Source: an uncultured Alphaproteobacteria bacterium
Lineage (GTDB): Bacteria > Pseudomonadota > Alphaproteobacteria > RF32 > CAG-239
Length of the DNA stretch: 64,000 nt
NCBI GenBank assembly: GCA_947630965.1
Contig: CANRJO010000005.1
Location: 1-64,000, forward strand
Direction of reading: 5' to 3'
Under the pieces are notes generated by a model. The model was not told the origin of the DNA and did not search any database. It worked only from the letters and a program-made list of their open reading frames with translations. Every line of letters begins with the position of its first letter. Position 1 is the stretch's first letter. The translations under genes were made by a program, and so were the position numbers. This document shows, in pieces, positions 9,233-18,452 of the stretch.

Positions 9233-10384
9233 TTATTTCGGCTGAATAAGAGCCGCACGGACCTTAATGCCGTTTTGAACGCGCTGTAAGCCCTGAATAA
9301 TGACCTTTTCGCCTTCTTTAAGCCCTTCCAAAACAACCTGTTGCGAGCCAACCGTATCACCCAAAACCAAGCGGCGCTCTTCAACCGTATCATCATCAAG
9401 CACCACAAAGGTATAAAAGCCGTGTTCATCCTGAGCCAAAGAGGCTTGCGGGATCATCACGCTCATTTCCGGATTTTCTTTAACAAGGGCAATCTGCACA
9501 TAGTTACCGGGCAAAAGCTTTTCATCCGTATTGGCAAAATCGCTGTAGATGGAAACGGTAGCCGTTTGGGTGCTCACTTCATTATCCACAAAACGTGAAG
9601 CAAAATCTTCAACCATAAACGTGCCGTCAGGTAAAGTAATTTTAGCTTTCATCACTTCGCCATCGCCACCTTCATATTGTTTTTTCAAGAGCAAAAACTC
9701 TTTATCCGTCAATGAAAATGTAATGCGAACGGGGCTCACCTGAACAATGCGTGCCAAAACCTGCGCCGTGGCGGTGGCATAGTTGCCTTTGGTCACAAGC
9801 GCTTTGCCGATATAACCTGAAATTGGCGCCTTCACTTTGGTATATTCCATATCAATTTTAGCCAAATCCAAGTTTGCTTCGGCTTGTTTCACAGCGGCTT
9901 TTGCGCGTAAAAACGTGCTTTCCGCGGCATCAAACGTGGCTTTTGAAGCAATATTTTGTTTGCTTAACTTAATTTGGCGGTTATAATTACGTTCGGCTTC
10001 CGTCAAATTAGCTTTGGCACTCGCAAGCTCAGCCTCGCGCAAATCAAGAGTGGCTTTATACCTGTCAGGATCAATCACAAACAAGACATCGCCTTCTTTC
10101 ACAAAGCTACCTTCCTTAAACAGAACCTCATCAACGGTACCGCTAACTTGCGAGAGCAAATCCACGCTGTTAATGGCTTCCACGTGCGCAATATGGTTTT
10201 TAGCCTGCGCCGCTTCTTTAGATTCCACAGCTTGCACCAAAACATAAGGCAAACCGCCCCCGGCACCCATACCGGCACCGTTTGGTGTCATTCTGCCTTT
10301 TAAATACCAACCCAAGCCAACGCAAAGCAAAAAGATTGCCAAGCGTTTCAAAATCAACTTTTTACTAGGAGTGCTCACGCGCAT
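9233..10384 (-). CDS. RND efflux periplasmic adaptor subunit (AcrA/MexA type)
   Basis: Membrane fusion protein linking the RND pump to an outer-membrane channel. I start at MRVSTPSKK (383 residues) because AAGGA precedes it. This start overlaps the end of the regulator gene by 20 bases. A single hydrophobic N-terminal segment (about residues 14-28) without a convincing lipobox suggests an uncleaved anchor or an ordinary signal rather than a lipoprotein. The lipoyl half-motif is in SGTVDEVLFKEGSFVKEGDVLFVIDP, followed by the alpha-helical hairpin, the second lipoyl half with KAPISGYIG, then beta-barrel and membrane-proximal domains. Confidence 0.93.
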   Translation of the reverse strand: MRVSTPSKKLILKRLAIFLLCVGLGWYLKGRMTPNGAGMGAGGGLPYVLVQAVESKEAAQAKNHIAHVEAINSVDLLSQVSGTVDEVLFKEGSFVKEGDVLFVIDPDRYKATLDLREAELASAKANLTEAERNYNRQIKLSKQNIASKATFDAAESTFLRAKAAVKQAEANLDLAKIDMEYTKVKAPISGYIGKALVTKGNYATATAQVLARIVQVSPVRITFSLTDKEFLLLKKQYEGGDGEVMKAKITLPDGTFMVEDFASRFVDNEVSTQTATVSIYSDFANTDEKLLPGNYVQIALVKENPEMSVMIPQASLAQDEHGFYTFVVLDDDTVEERRLVLGDTVGSQQVVLEGLKEGEKVIIQGLQRVQNGIKVRAALIQPK

Positions 10385-11012
10385 TTTCTTCTGTCCTTTC
10401 CACTTTAATTCCGTTAAAAATAATATCAAAATTTTGTTTCAAAATTTCCGGCAGATCCGCCCCGCAACGGTGGGCATAAAAGCCGCCTAAAGTCCCGACC
10501 CAGAGGTTAGTAATAATATGTGCCAACCTTTCGGCATCGATTCTTTCAGAGATTACACCTCTCTTTTGCAAATCGGCAAGGTTATCTTTCAAAATTTCAA
10601 TCCAATAGTTCACGTTTTCGCCAACTTGCGGAACAATCTTTTGAATAACCCCTTCCGACCATTCCATCTGGCAGGTTAAAAAGAAAGCGATCTTTCGGTT
10701 GCTTTCACTGCTCATGATGAATTCTAAACGATAAAGGAAATGGTTTAAAATATCATTAAAACATTCGGCTTTCAGCCCGTTTAATTTCGAACTTAAAAAC
10801 GCAAGCTGCCGTTTGGAATAATCTTCAATTAAGGCTGCCAAAAGGTCCGGCTTGTTGCGAAAATGCCAATAAACAGCACCTTTAGTCAGGTTAATACGCT
10901 TAGCAATTTCTTCAAAAGTGGTTTTGGAATACCCCTTTTCGCAAAACGTATTGAGCGCGGATTGCAAAATAGCAAGACGCGTTTCTTCAGCTTCTTCTTT
11001 TGTTCTTCTCAT
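10365..11012 (-). CDS. TetR-family repressor of the efflux operon (AcrR type)
   Basis: A 215-residue TetR-family regulator. The N-terminal helix-turn-helix is in FEEIAKRINLTKGAVYWHFRNK at about residues 34-55, which matches the AcrR/TtgR/MexZ recognition-helix pattern (GAVYWHF). The C-terminal domain from about residue 60 would bind ligands. It is the first gene of the operon it most likely controls. A perfect 8-base inverted repeat just upstream overlaps the -10 element of the apparent promoter, so autorepression relieved by pump substrates is a well-supported inference. Confidence 0.92.
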   Translation of the reverse strand: MRRTKEEAEETRLAILQSALNTFCEKGYSKTTFEEIAKRINLTKGAVYWHFRNKPDLLAALIEDYSKRQLAFLSSKLNGLKAECFNDILNHFLYRLEFIMSSESNRKIAFFLTCQMEWSEGVIQKIVPQVGENVNYWIEILKDNLADLQKRGVISERIDAERLAHIITNLWVGTLGGFYAHRCGADLPEILKQNFDIIFNGIKVERTEENAREHS

Positions 11013-11028
11013 GAAAAAGTCCTTCAGT

Positions 11029-11047
11029 TACATACCTGCGGTATGTA
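11029..11047. promoter_or_regulatory. Probable AcrR-type operator
   Basis: TACATACCTGCGGTATGTA is an 8-base perfect inverted repeat with a 3-base centre. Its arms resemble the TACATAC arms of the known E. coli AcrR box. It overlaps the -10 element of the minus-strand promoter in front of the regulator gene, which suits a repressor. Confidence 0.8.
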
Positions 11048-11072
11048 TAAAAAATTTTTCGACCGATTGCAA
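11044..11072 (-). promoter_or_regulatory. Sigma-70-like promoter of the efflux operon
   Basis: On the minus strand TTGCAA (11067-11072) is followed after exactly 17 bases by TATACA (11044-11049). The -10 overlaps the inverted-repeat operator. Confidence 0.7.
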
Positions 11073-11089
11073 GTGTTTTTTGAAAAAAA

Positions 11090-11647
11090 TCAGTAAAAAT
11101 TCACATCATTTAAGACGGCTTCAAAGTCTGCTCTTTGTGGCGAAGCAAGGTAAGCGCCCGCCTTAATTTCCAAAGCTTTCAAAATAAACTGCCGAAGCTT
11201 GATAAAGTGCTTCCCATCAATGCTATAAAACGCCACATAGTCAGACCCTTTACGCAAAAGCCGATACCACATTTGATGAACATCCCTTTCAAGCGGAACA
11301 TTTGCCCAATCAGAGTTTCCGCACACCGTTAAACAAGAGCCTATTTCCACCGCGCTCGATTCGTTATACATCAGCGAAACCTTAAACCAGTTAGCAGCAT
11401 CAAGGCGCAACATCAACCCGCATTGTGAAAATTTATCAGCATTTTGAAAATTCCAACAAACATCTAAAGTAAAATTTTGATCTGATTTTTTATAAAAGAA
11501 ATGCCCGTTATCTATATGCACATCATGCGCCGAGTTTTGCCAAAAATCCGTTTGCTCTGTGGCAATCAGGCGCATTTCCTCACCGCGGAAAAACACATTT
11601 TCCGGCTCATTATACCATTCAAAATCTTTTAAGTTTTCAAGTTTCAT
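11090..11647 (-). CDS. DUF1349 domain protein (concanavalin A-like fold)
   Basis: A 185-residue protein filling one DUF1349 domain, a concanavalin A-like beta-sandwich. Family-typical elements are the early WYNEP, the middle CGLMLRLDAANWFKVSLMY and the late FYSIDGKHFIKLRQF. No signal peptide is visible, so it is probably cytoplasmic. Relatives include the yeast protein described as a regulator of enolase; a carbohydrate-related role is possible but unproven. Its ATG overlaps the TGA of the upstream DnaJ-like gene (ATGA), which shows tight coupling with that co-chaperone. Confidence 0.8.
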   Translation of the reverse strand: MKLENLKDFEWYNEPENVFFRGEEMRLIATEQTDFWQNSAHDVHIDNGHFFYKKSDQNFTLDVCWNFQNADKFSQCGLMLRLDAANWFKVSLMYNESSAVEIGSCLTVCGNSDWANVPLERDVHQMWYRLLRKGSDYVAFYSIDGKHFIKLRQFILKALEIKAGAYLASPQRADFEAVLNDVNFY

Positions 11648-12591
11648 CAAAAGGTCCTGACGGCGGTATCCGTAACATGACTTAAAGCCTCTTCCAAAGC
11701 CTTATCTTGTTTTTGGGGCGCCATAATTTTAAGTGTAATAATTTCATCGCCGCTTGTTTTGCCCTGCACAATGCCCTTGCCTTTCAAACGGAGCTTTTCG
11801 CCGCTAGAAGAATATGGCGGCACACTCACCTTAACTTTGCCCGTGAGTGTCGGCACCGTGATTTTAGCCCCCATCACGGCTTCTTTAATGCTGATGGGCA
11901 AATCCAAAAGCACATTTTTACCTTCGGTTTTAAAATAAGGGTGTGTGCCAACTTTAACAGTAATAAGCGCATCGCCATTAGCACCGCCCTGCACGCCGGC
12001 ATACCCCAACCCCTTTAAGCGCAAAGTCTGCCCGTCTGTTGTTCCTGCCGGAATTTTAACCTGAATGTTTTTACCATTTAGATTAATACTTTTTTCGGCC
12101 CCTGTCGCAGCTTCCAAAAAGCCGACATCCATTGTGTAGGCGGCATCTTGACCTTTTTGCGGAGCATGAAACCCAAACCCGCCTCCAGAACGCCTGCCAC
12201 CTGTAAATTGTGACATAATATCATCCCCAAAGAGCGAGGAAAAATCAAACCCGCCGCCATCACCAAACGGATTGCCGCCCGTACTTGTATAAGTTCGGTA
12301 TGTCCCGCCCCCAAATGGATTTCCTTCAAAACCGCCCTGCCCAAAACCGGCGCCAAACCCTGTTGGTTTGCCCTCGGCATCTATTTCGTTGTTATCATAT
12401 TTTTGGCGTTTTTCTTTATCGCCCAAAATTTCATAAGCACATGAAACTTCTTTAAATTTTTCGGCAGCGTTTTTATCATCTTTGTTCAGATCAGGATGAT
12501 ATTTGCGCGCAAGCTTCCGATACGCAGATTTCACCTCCGCATCGGTTGCCGAACGGGATATACCTAAAACATCATATAGATTCTTATTCAT
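11647..12591 (-). CDS. DnaJ C-terminal domain protein (CbpA-like Hsp40)
   Basis: Class B Hsp40 co-chaperone of DnaK. From [12 protein letters not shown] the protein is 314 residues; upstream in-frame codons are ignored because the J-domain starts here and AGG precedes it. The J-domain with the HPD tripeptide (RKYHPDLNK) covers residues 5-70, followed by a Gly/Phe-rich linker up to about 130 and the two-lobed DnaJ_C substrate domain. The zinc-binding CxxCxGxG repeats of true DnaJ are absent, so CbpA-like is the better label. It is co-translated with the DUF1349 gene. Confidence 0.9.
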   Translation of the reverse strand: MNKNLYDVLGISRSATDAEVKSAYRKLARKYHPDLNKDDKNAAEKFKEVSCAYEILGDKEKRQKYDNNEIDAEGKPTGFGAGFGQGGFEGNPFGGGTYRTYTSTGGNPFGDGGGFDFSSLFGDDIMSQFTGGRRSGGGFGFHAPQKGQDAAYTMDVGFLEAATGAEKSINLNGKNIQVKIPAGTTDGQTLRLKGLGYAGVQGGANGDALITVKVGTHPYFKTEGKNVLLDLPISIKEAVMGAKITVPTLTGKVKVSVPPYSSSGEKLRLKGKGIVQGKTSGDEIITLKIMAPQKQDKALEEALSHVTDTAVRTF

Positions 12592-12638
12592 CTTAAGCCT
12601 TTTAAAAACCTTTCTTATTAAAGGTTGATATAGGGCGT

Positions 12639-13031
12639 TTAATTGGCGTTTGCAAGACCGCGGCAATCAAATGTGGCACGCCGCATATTGTTACGATACA
12701 ACACAATCTCGCGCAAGACGGCTTGCCATGTTTCATTTTTATCGGCGCAATATTTTTGAGCCATCGGCAAAAGCGCATCAACGCGGACATTAGCGTACTC
12801 ATATGTCACATAATCTTCACCGCGCGCTTTTGTACTCACCCCAACACGCATGGCCGCCCCACCGACTGTATTTTCAGAGACTTGAACACGCCGAGCAACC
12901 GTATTTTCAGAAGCTTCAACACGCACAGGCTGAGAGTTCGAGTCGTTATCCGGAAACAACGGCCCCGAATGATACGTCCGGCACCCCACTGTCAAAACAC
13001 ATAAAAGACATAAAACCAAAATTTTTTTCAT
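12639..13031 (-). CDS. Small predicted lipoprotein
   Basis: A 130-residue protein beginning [17 protein letters not shown], a clear lipoprotein signal with the modified Cys at 17. The mature part contains a short internal near-repeat ([11 protein letters not shown] / [11 protein letters not shown]) and two further cysteines (in KYCADK and FDCRGL) that could form a disulfide. GGAG lies upstream of the ATG. No family is recognised; the location is probably the periplasmic face of a membrane. The next gene on the strand is the DnaJ-like one. Confidence 0.7.
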   Translation of the reverse strand: MKKILVLCLLCVLTVGCRTYHSGPLFPDNDSNSQPVRVEASENTVARRVQVSENTVGGAAMRVGVSTKARGEDYVTYEYANVRVDALLPMAQKYCADKNETWQAVLREIVLYRNNMRRATFDCRGLANAN

Positions 13032-13088
13032 GATTGTTCTCCGTTAAAAATCTGCACATATTCTAACTGATGAACCTTAAAAATTTAA

Positions 13089-13394
13089 TTAACGATAAAG
13101 CTCATCATAAATTTCTTTGCCCGCCCGTTGCAAAATTTGATAAATACGGCGATTTTTGCCTGTTTTTGTACGGCTGTTCGTAAGCTTAGCAAGCATTCTT
13201 TGGAGATCTTGATTAAATTTTTCATTTTGGCGCAACTTTTCCATATCTCGCACAACTTCTTCATCATTTATCTTATAATCTGTCACCACTTTAAGTGTGG
13301 CAAGATATGCCGCATCTTTTTGTGCGGCAAATTGTGCCATAGCACTAGTGGCATTTATACATACCAAAAAGACCGTAACAAGCATTAATCGCAT
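13089..13394 (-). CDS. Small exported hypothetical protein
   Basis: A 101-residue protein with a classical signal peptide (MRLMLVTVFLVCINATSAMA, cleavage probably after residue 20). The mature portion is a helical, basic domain of about 80 residues with no cysteines. No homologue is recognised. It lies about 60 bases upstream of the small lipoprotein gene on the same strand, so the two could be co-expressed envelope proteins, but nothing more can be said. Confidence 0.65.
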   Translation of the reverse strand: MRLMLVTVFLVCINATSAMAQFAAQKDAAYLATLKVVTDYKINDEEVVRDMEKLRQNEKFNQDLQRMLAKLTNSRTKTGKNRRIYQILQRAGKEIYDELYR

Positions 13395-13404
13395 AGCTTT
13401 CTCC

Positions 13405-13434
13405 TTGACGAATTTATTTTTTTACCGCTATAGT
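13405..13434 (+). promoter_or_regulatory. Sigma-70-like promoter upstream of the ELM1-family gene
   Basis: TTGACG at 13405-13410 and TATAGT at 13429-13434 are separated by 18 bases, about 35 bases before the start codon. Confidence 0.6.
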
Positions 13435-13469
13435 ATAATACGTTTTTTAATTTTAGAAAGAACATTTTG

Positions 13470-14438
13470 ATGAAAAAAACACTTTGGGTTTTGTTGGATA
13501 GCCGCACGGGAAGCGTTGGTCAGGCGCGAGGCGTCATAAAGCAACTCAATACCGAAAAGTTTGAGATTGTTGAAAAAAAGCTTGATTACACAAAGTTTTC
13601 CGGTTTGCCTAACTTTGTGCGTGGCAAAACACTCATCGGCTTAACGCCTGAGAGCAAAAAAAGCATTATTCAACCTTGGCCTGACTTAGTTTTATCAACA
13701 AGCCGCCGCACGGTTCCCGTGGCGCGTTACATTAAAAAACAAAGTTTCAAAACAAAGCTCATTCAGCTGATGTACCCTGGGCGCACAGGCTTGCGCGAGT
13801 TTACACTTGCCATTGTGCCTGAGCACGATAAAAACAAAAAATATTACCCCAACATTCGTTACATTGTCGGCAGCCCGCATCGAACCACGCCGGAAACGTT
13901 AGCAGAAGCGCAAGAAAAATGGGCGCCTGTCTTTCAAAATCTGCCAAAACCTTATACAGCGCTCATTATCGGTGGTGCCATCAAAGGCAAGGCTTTTTCC
14001 TTGGAAAATGCCAAAAATCTGGCACGCTCTGCCCGACAGTTGGTTGAGAAATCGGGCGGTTCGCTCTTAATTACCACCTCCAGGCGCACAGGCACCAAAG
14101 CTGAAGCCGTCATCATGAAAGTTTTGCAAGGCATTCCCGCACACACTTTTTTATGGGGCGCTAAAGATGAAAACCCTTATTTGGGCTATTTAGCATGCGC
14201 CGACAAAATCATTGTTACCGGTGATTCCGTTTCCATGTGCAGTGAAGCCTGCGGCAGTGGCAAGCCTGTGTTTATCTTCACGGGCAGACATTGGCTCACA
14301 CGAAAGCACATCCGTTTTGTGGCATCGCTGTTTAAAAATGGCTATGCTGCGGCATTAAAAGAGCGCTTGTTTAACTTCAAGCCCAAAGGCACGTTAAACG
14401 CCGCCGTTGATGCTGCAAAGATGATTGAAGAGCTCTAA
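13470..14438 (+). CDS. ELM1 family protein (DUF1022)
   Basis: A 322-residue protein of the family named after the plant mitochondrial fission factor ELM1, widespread in Alphaproteobacteria. The N-terminus (WVLLDSRTGSVGQARGV) and C-terminal half (ADKIIVTGDSVSMCSEACGSGKPV, then RKHIRFV) match the family and its glycosyltransferase-like GT-B fold. The catalytic role in bacteria is not settled; an envelope sugar-transfer role has been suspected. The start is the ATG at 13470; the TTG immediately before is in frame but unnecessary. The stop overlaps the convergent yejB stop by 4 bases. Confidence 0.85.
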   Translation: MKKTLWVLLDSRTGSVGQARGVIKQLNTEKFEIVEKKLDYTKFSGLPNFVRGKTLIGLTPESKKSIIQPWPDLVLSTSRRTVPVARYIKKQSFKTKLIQLMYPGRTGLREFTLAIVPEHDKNKKYYPNIRYIVGSPHRTTPETLAEAQEKWAPVFQNLPKPYTALIIGGAIKGKAFSLENAKNLARSARQLVEKSGGSLLITTSRRTGTKAEAVIMKVLQGIPAHTFLWGAKDENPYLGYLACADKIIVTGDSVSMCSEACGSGKPVFIFTGRHWLTRKHIRFVASLFKNGYAAALKERLFNFKPKGTLNAAVDAAKMIEEL

Positions 14439-15508
14439 ATTTTTTCAAAATTAACACGCGGATCCACAAGCGCATAGGTTAAATCGCTCACAAGTTTAAG
14501 CACAAGCCCAATGAGCGCAAAAATATAAAGCGTGCCGAAAATAACCGGATAATCACGCGTCATAATGGCGTCATACCCCAAAAGCCCTAAACCGTTGAGT
14601 GAAAACACAACCTCAATCAGGAGTGCGCCCGTAAAGAGCATTTTAATCAAAAGCGAAGGAAAACCCGCAATCACAATCATCATCGCATTCCTGAAAACAT
14701 GCCCGTATAAAATGCGGTTTTCGCTCAAACCTTTGGCGCGCGCTGTCAAAACATAGGGCTTATTGAGCTCATCGGAAAACGAGTTTTTGGTCAGCATCGT
14801 CAAGGTGGCAAAACCACCAACCGTCATAGAAAAAACAGGCAACGCAATATGATGAAAATAATCCCCGATTTTGTGCATCAGGCTCAAATCCGCAAAATTA
14901 TCCGATGTCAACCCGCGCAACGGAAACCATTGGAAATAAACCCCGCCGGCAAAAAAGACAATCAAAAACACCGCTAGCAAAAACACCGGCACCGCCGAAC
15001 CAAAAATAACGGCAAAAGAGGTCAAAACATCAAAACGGCTCCCGTCTTTTAACGCCTTTTTAATGCCAAGCGGAATGGCAATCAGATAAATCAGGAGCGT
15101 TGACCACAGCCCGAGCGAAACCGAAACCGGCATACGCTCTAGAATAAGCGCGCCAACAGTTTTATCCTGATAGTAGCTTTTACCAAAGTCGAACAACGCG
15201 TAATCTTTAACCATTTTCAAAAAGCGTTGCGGCAAAGGTTTGTCAAAGCCGAATTGCTTTTCCAAATCTTTCACCAAATCTTCCGGCACACCCCGCGCCC
15301 CCTGATAAGCATTGTTTTTGGATTTTTGCATAGCGCTCGGTGTGGCAGAAAACTGCGCCTTGCTATCCACATTCATCCCTTGATATTTAGCAAGCACATA
15401 TTCCACAGGTCCACCAGGGGCAAGTTGGATAATGCAAAAATTAACCGTCAAAATCCCTAAAAGCGTAAGCGGGATAAGAAGCAAGCGTTGTAAAATATAT
15501 TTCTGCAT
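14435..15508 (-). CDS. yejB: Oligopeptide-type ABC transporter permease (YejB-like)
   Basis: Inner-membrane permease of a peptide importer, 357 residues. The first helix is followed by IIQLAPGGPVEYVLAK, a YejB hallmark, and the binding-protein-dependent transport signature lies near ELNKPYVLTARAKGLSENRI (EAA loop that contacts the ATPase). About six membrane helices are visible. The start shares a base with the yejA stop. YejE and YejF, the second permease and ATPase normally following, are absent: the next gene is convergent. The importer therefore needs partners encoded elsewhere or is a remnant. Confidence 0.88.
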   Translation of the reverse strand: MQKYILQRLLLIPLTLLGILTVNFCIIQLAPGGPVEYVLAKYQGMNVDSKAQFSATPSAMQKSKNNAYQGARGVPEDLVKDLEKQFGFDKPLPQRFLKMVKDYALFDFGKSYYQDKTVGALILERMPVSVSLGLWSTLLIYLIAIPLGIKKALKDGSRFDVLTSFAVIFGSAVPVFLLAVFLIVFFAGGVYFQWFPLRGLTSDNFADLSLMHKIGDYFHHIALPVFSMTVGGFATLTMLTKNSFSDELNKPYVLTARAKGLSENRILYGHVFRNAMMIVIAGFPSLLIKMLFTGALLIEVVFSLNGLGLLGYDAIMTRDYPVIFGTLYIFALIGLVLKLVSDLTYALVDPRVNFEKI

Positions 15509-17310
15509 TATTCCTCCAAAGTTTTATCCCACCACGAAAGCGGCTGAAAGCCCACTTTCAAATTGGTTTCCGGCATCCCAAAACGGTTGCGATACCCCAC
15601 CCGATGATAAGGCGAATACCATTGAAAAATCAGATAATTTTCGCTCAAAAGCACCCGATCAAGCGCGCGTACATACGCCTCATATACATCTCTTGTTTGC
15701 GCGCGGACAATGCCTTCTATCAGGGCATCGACAACCTCGTTTTGAATGCCCATAATATTATAACTTCCCTTCACATCGGCGGCGGGGCTCCCAAACATTT
15801 CTTTCAGCTCATTGCCGGGCAGACTGCTCATGCGGTATGACATAATCGCCATATCATAGTCAAACTGATCCATACGGTTTTTAAACACATTGACTTCCAA
15901 ATTTCGAAAAGTCGCTTTTATCCCGATTTTTTTGAGGTTGGCAATAAAGGGCAACATCACGCGCGTAAAAGTGGAGCCATTGGCAGAATTGCTCAAAACC
16001 TCAATCTCCAAAGGTTCTTTCGTTTCAAGGAAAACCATTTTGCCATCAACAAAATCGTACCCCGCCTCTTGCAAAAGCTTCACAGCCGTGCGCAGATTTT
16101 CGCGCACTTTTTGCGGGGTAGAATGATCAGGGAGCGTAAAAGGCTTTTCAAAAACATCAGCATCAATTTGCGGGCGGAATTTTTCCAAAATCCGTTTTTC
16201 CAACCCTTGCGGCAACCCTGTCGCCTCCATACCCGTATTGGTAAAATAGCTATACAAACGCTGATATTGCTTATAAAAAAGTTTCTCATTGGCAAAGTCA
16301 AAGTTAAACGCCAAATTGATGGCTTGCCGCACGCGCTTGTCCTGAAACGGCGGACGCCTCAAGTTAAAGGCAAAAAATTGCAAAACCGCCGGTTCCTGAT
16401 GTTCAAAGCTTTTCTGAACAACATCACCTCTCGCAACAAGCTCATTATCATAGCCTGTTGCCCATATTTTGGCAATATATTCTTCCCGCGCATCAATATT
16501 GCCCGCAAACAGCGCTTGAAGCGTGACGGTTGTATCCTGATACCAGTCAATCCGAATTTCATCAAAATTAAAAAAGCCACGGCGCGAGGGTAAATCTTTT
16601 GCCCAATAATTAGGGTTGCGTTCCAAAACAACAAACTTGCCTGCCTGAAAATCCTTAATCCGATACGGACCGTTGCCAAGTGGCACCCGAAGACTGGGCT
16701 TTGAAAAATCAAGCCCTTCCCAATCCTTTTGTGAAAAAACTTTAATTTGTGTCACAATCAGGGGAAGTTCCTTGTTTTGCGCACCTTTCCTAAAATGAAA
16801 TTTCACCGCGTGCGGACTTATTTTTTCAACACGCTCGACATCGGCATAATAAACCTTATAAATCGGCGCGCCCTTTTCAAGCAAAACGTTAAAGCTAAAG
16901 ATAACATCATCAGCTGTCACGGGCGAGCCATCAGCAAAGCGAGCGCGTTCATCAAGCTTTAAAGTAAGTGTTTCATTTTGAGCATCAAAATCAAAATCTT
17001 TTGCAATCAGCGGATAAACCGTCCCCACATCATCGGTAGATGTCACGGCCAAGCTGTCCCAAATAAGCTCGGCAATTGTTCCTGACGCCGCCCCCTTAAA
17101 AATATAAGGGTTAAAGTTATCAAACCCGCCATATTCGGGAATAACCAACCGCCCACCTTTGGGCGCATCGGGGTTGACATAAGCAAAACTTGTAAAACCC
17201 GCCTTATACTTCGGGCTCCCATAAAGCGAAAGATAAGGCGTAGCAGAAGCGGCAAAGGAAAAAAAGAACGCAACAAAAAAAGATAAATAAAATTTATTTT
17301 TGCGAATCAT
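15508..17310 (-). CDS. yejA: Extracellular solute-binding protein family 5 (YejA-like)
   Basis: Periplasmic peptide-binding protein, 600 residues, close to E. coli YejA in length. A signal peptide ends near FAASA (residue 23). The mature start with LYGSPKYKAGFTSFAYVNPDAPKGG is typical of the Yej branch, which imports microcin C-like and other oligopeptides. SBP_bac_5 features such as VRQAINLAFNFDFANEKLFY and the C-terminal FQWYSPYHRVGYRNRFG are present. The start overlaps the end of the upstream membrane-protein gene by 17 bases and the stop touches yejB, so the three form one transcript. Confidence 0.92.
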   Translation of the reverse strand: MIRKNKFYLSFFVAFFFSFAASATPYLSLYGSPKYKAGFTSFAYVNPDAPKGGRLVIPEYGGFDNFNPYIFKGAASGTIAELIWDSLAVTSTDDVGTVYPLIAKDFDFDAQNETLTLKLDERARFADGSPVTADDVIFSFNVLLEKGAPIYKVYYADVERVEKISPHAVKFHFRKGAQNKELPLIVTQIKVFSQKDWEGLDFSKPSLRVPLGNGPYRIKDFQAGKFVVLERNPNYWAKDLPSRRGFFNFDEIRIDWYQDTTVTLQALFAGNIDAREEYIAKIWATGYDNELVARGDVVQKSFEHQEPAVLQFFAFNLRRPPFQDKRVRQAINLAFNFDFANEKLFYKQYQRLYSYFTNTGMEATGLPQGLEKRILEKFRPQIDADVFEKPFTLPDHSTPQKVRENLRTAVKLLQEAGYDFVDGKMVFLETKEPLEIEVLSNSANGSTFTRVMLPFIANLKKIGIKATFRNLEVNVFKNRMDQFDYDMAIMSYRMSSLPGNELKEMFGSPAADVKGSYNIMGIQNEVVDALIEGIVRAQTRDVYEAYVRALDRVLLSENYLIFQWYSPYHRVGYRNRFGMPETNLKVGFQPLSWWDKTLEE

Positions 17311-18280
17311 CTTCGTTCATCCAACCACCAAACGGATAAGCAATCTGTTTTTCCTCACGCGTATTTTTTTCTTCAGCGCGAGTATCTTCCCCCGTTAGAG
17401 AGACATCAAGCCGTGGCTGATAAGCCTCTGCTTGATCTGTCGTAACAGTTTCTTCTGGTATTTCCATTTTTTCACGCAACTTGGAAAAAAAGTTTTCGTC
17501 TTCATCCTCAACCGCCGGCGCCGGTTCATTAAGCGAAGCCTCAAACCTGATTTCTTGAACAGGCTGTTCCACGCGCGACACTATGCCTTCTGCTTCCGCA
17601 ACAGGTGCTAAAATGGCATAAACCTTGCCCATCACACCTGTTTCCAAAATGTGGAGAAACACGCGCTCTTTATCATGCTTTTCCAAAAGCGAGCACAAAT
17701 TTTGGTACCGATTGCAAAATTCTTGCAACGTGCCTTTGAAAATGGAATCTTTGGCAGCTTTTTGCGCGAGATAAACGGCAAAATCAGGCGCCGCTTGAGC
17801 TGCTTCCAAAAAAGATTTTCCAATAACCCAACGCTCGCCGTTTTTAACACGTTTCCAGAGTTGTTCTGTTTCAAGGCTTGACGCGGCATTCGAATTTTGA
17901 GCAATTTCAGCCAAAAGCTCATTCAAATCCGCCACAAAAACATCAAATTTCTGAATAACAAAACCGTCTTTAATTTCTTTTTGCGCCTCAAGCATCAGCC
18001 GGACAGTAAGATCTGTATAATCAATATTTTTCTTAACTTGCCCCAAAAGCCTGTTTTGTTGTGCTGTTTTTTCCCGTTCATAAGAAACGCGCATCACAAC
18101 GCTATAGATGTGCCAAATAATCCACACGGGAACAAAAACAAGCGCCGTATAAATAATAAAATCTGGCATTTCAAGTGACGAAAGCGCTTTTTCGCCCAAC
18201 TGTTGAGAAAGAAAATTAAAAACATAAACAAGCCAAACAGTCGTTGAAAACACTGAAAAAAACAATGCCGACATATACAT
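17294..18280 (-). CDS. Membrane protein of unknown function upstream of yejA
   Basis: A 328-residue protein I do not recognise. Two N-terminal hydrophobic segments (about residues 5-27 and 40-66) are followed by a long cytoplasmic-looking part with amphipathic helices (residues 70-220) and an acidic, proline-containing tail. AAGGAG precedes the ATG. It overlaps yejA by 17 bases, and a good promoter lies upstream, so it leads the yej operon. The shape, two helices then a large soluble helical domain, is shared with several sensor or scaffold families but no motif decides between them. Confidence 0.65.
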   Translation of the reverse strand: MYMSALFFSVFSTTVWLVYVFNFLSQQLGEKALSSLEMPDFIIYTALVFVPVWIIWHIYSVVMRVSYEREKTAQQNRLLGQVKKNIDYTDLTVRLMLEAQKEIKDGFVIQKFDVFVADLNELLAEIAQNSNAASSLETEQLWKRVKNGERWVIGKSFLEAAQAAPDFAVYLAQKAAKDSIFKGTLQEFCNRYQNLCSLLEKHDKERVFLHILETGVMGKVYAILAPVAEAEGIVSRVEQPVQEIRFEASLNEPAPAVEDEDENFFSKLREKMEIPEETVTTDQAEAYQPRLDVSLTGEDTRAEEKNTREEKQIAYPFGGWMNEDDSQK

Positions 18281-18312
18281 TGAATTTGCTCCTTTTTGAT
18301 AAATTTAACTTA

Positions 18313-18341
18313 TCCTATGCCGAATTTGCCCCGTTTTCAAC
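18313..18341 (-). promoter_or_regulatory. Sigma-70-like promoter for the yej-linked operon
   Basis: On the minus strand TTGAAA (18336-18341) and TAGGAT (18313-18318) are 17 bases apart, about 30 bases before the start of the membrane-protein gene. Confidence 0.5.
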
Positions 18342-18452
18342 GAAAATCAGCCTGATATAAAAAGAAAAATCAACAAGAGCGAAAATAGCAGATGAATTTT
18401 TCAAAAAAAAATGTTATGAAAAAGGCAAGAGTAACAAAAAACGAGGAAAAAG

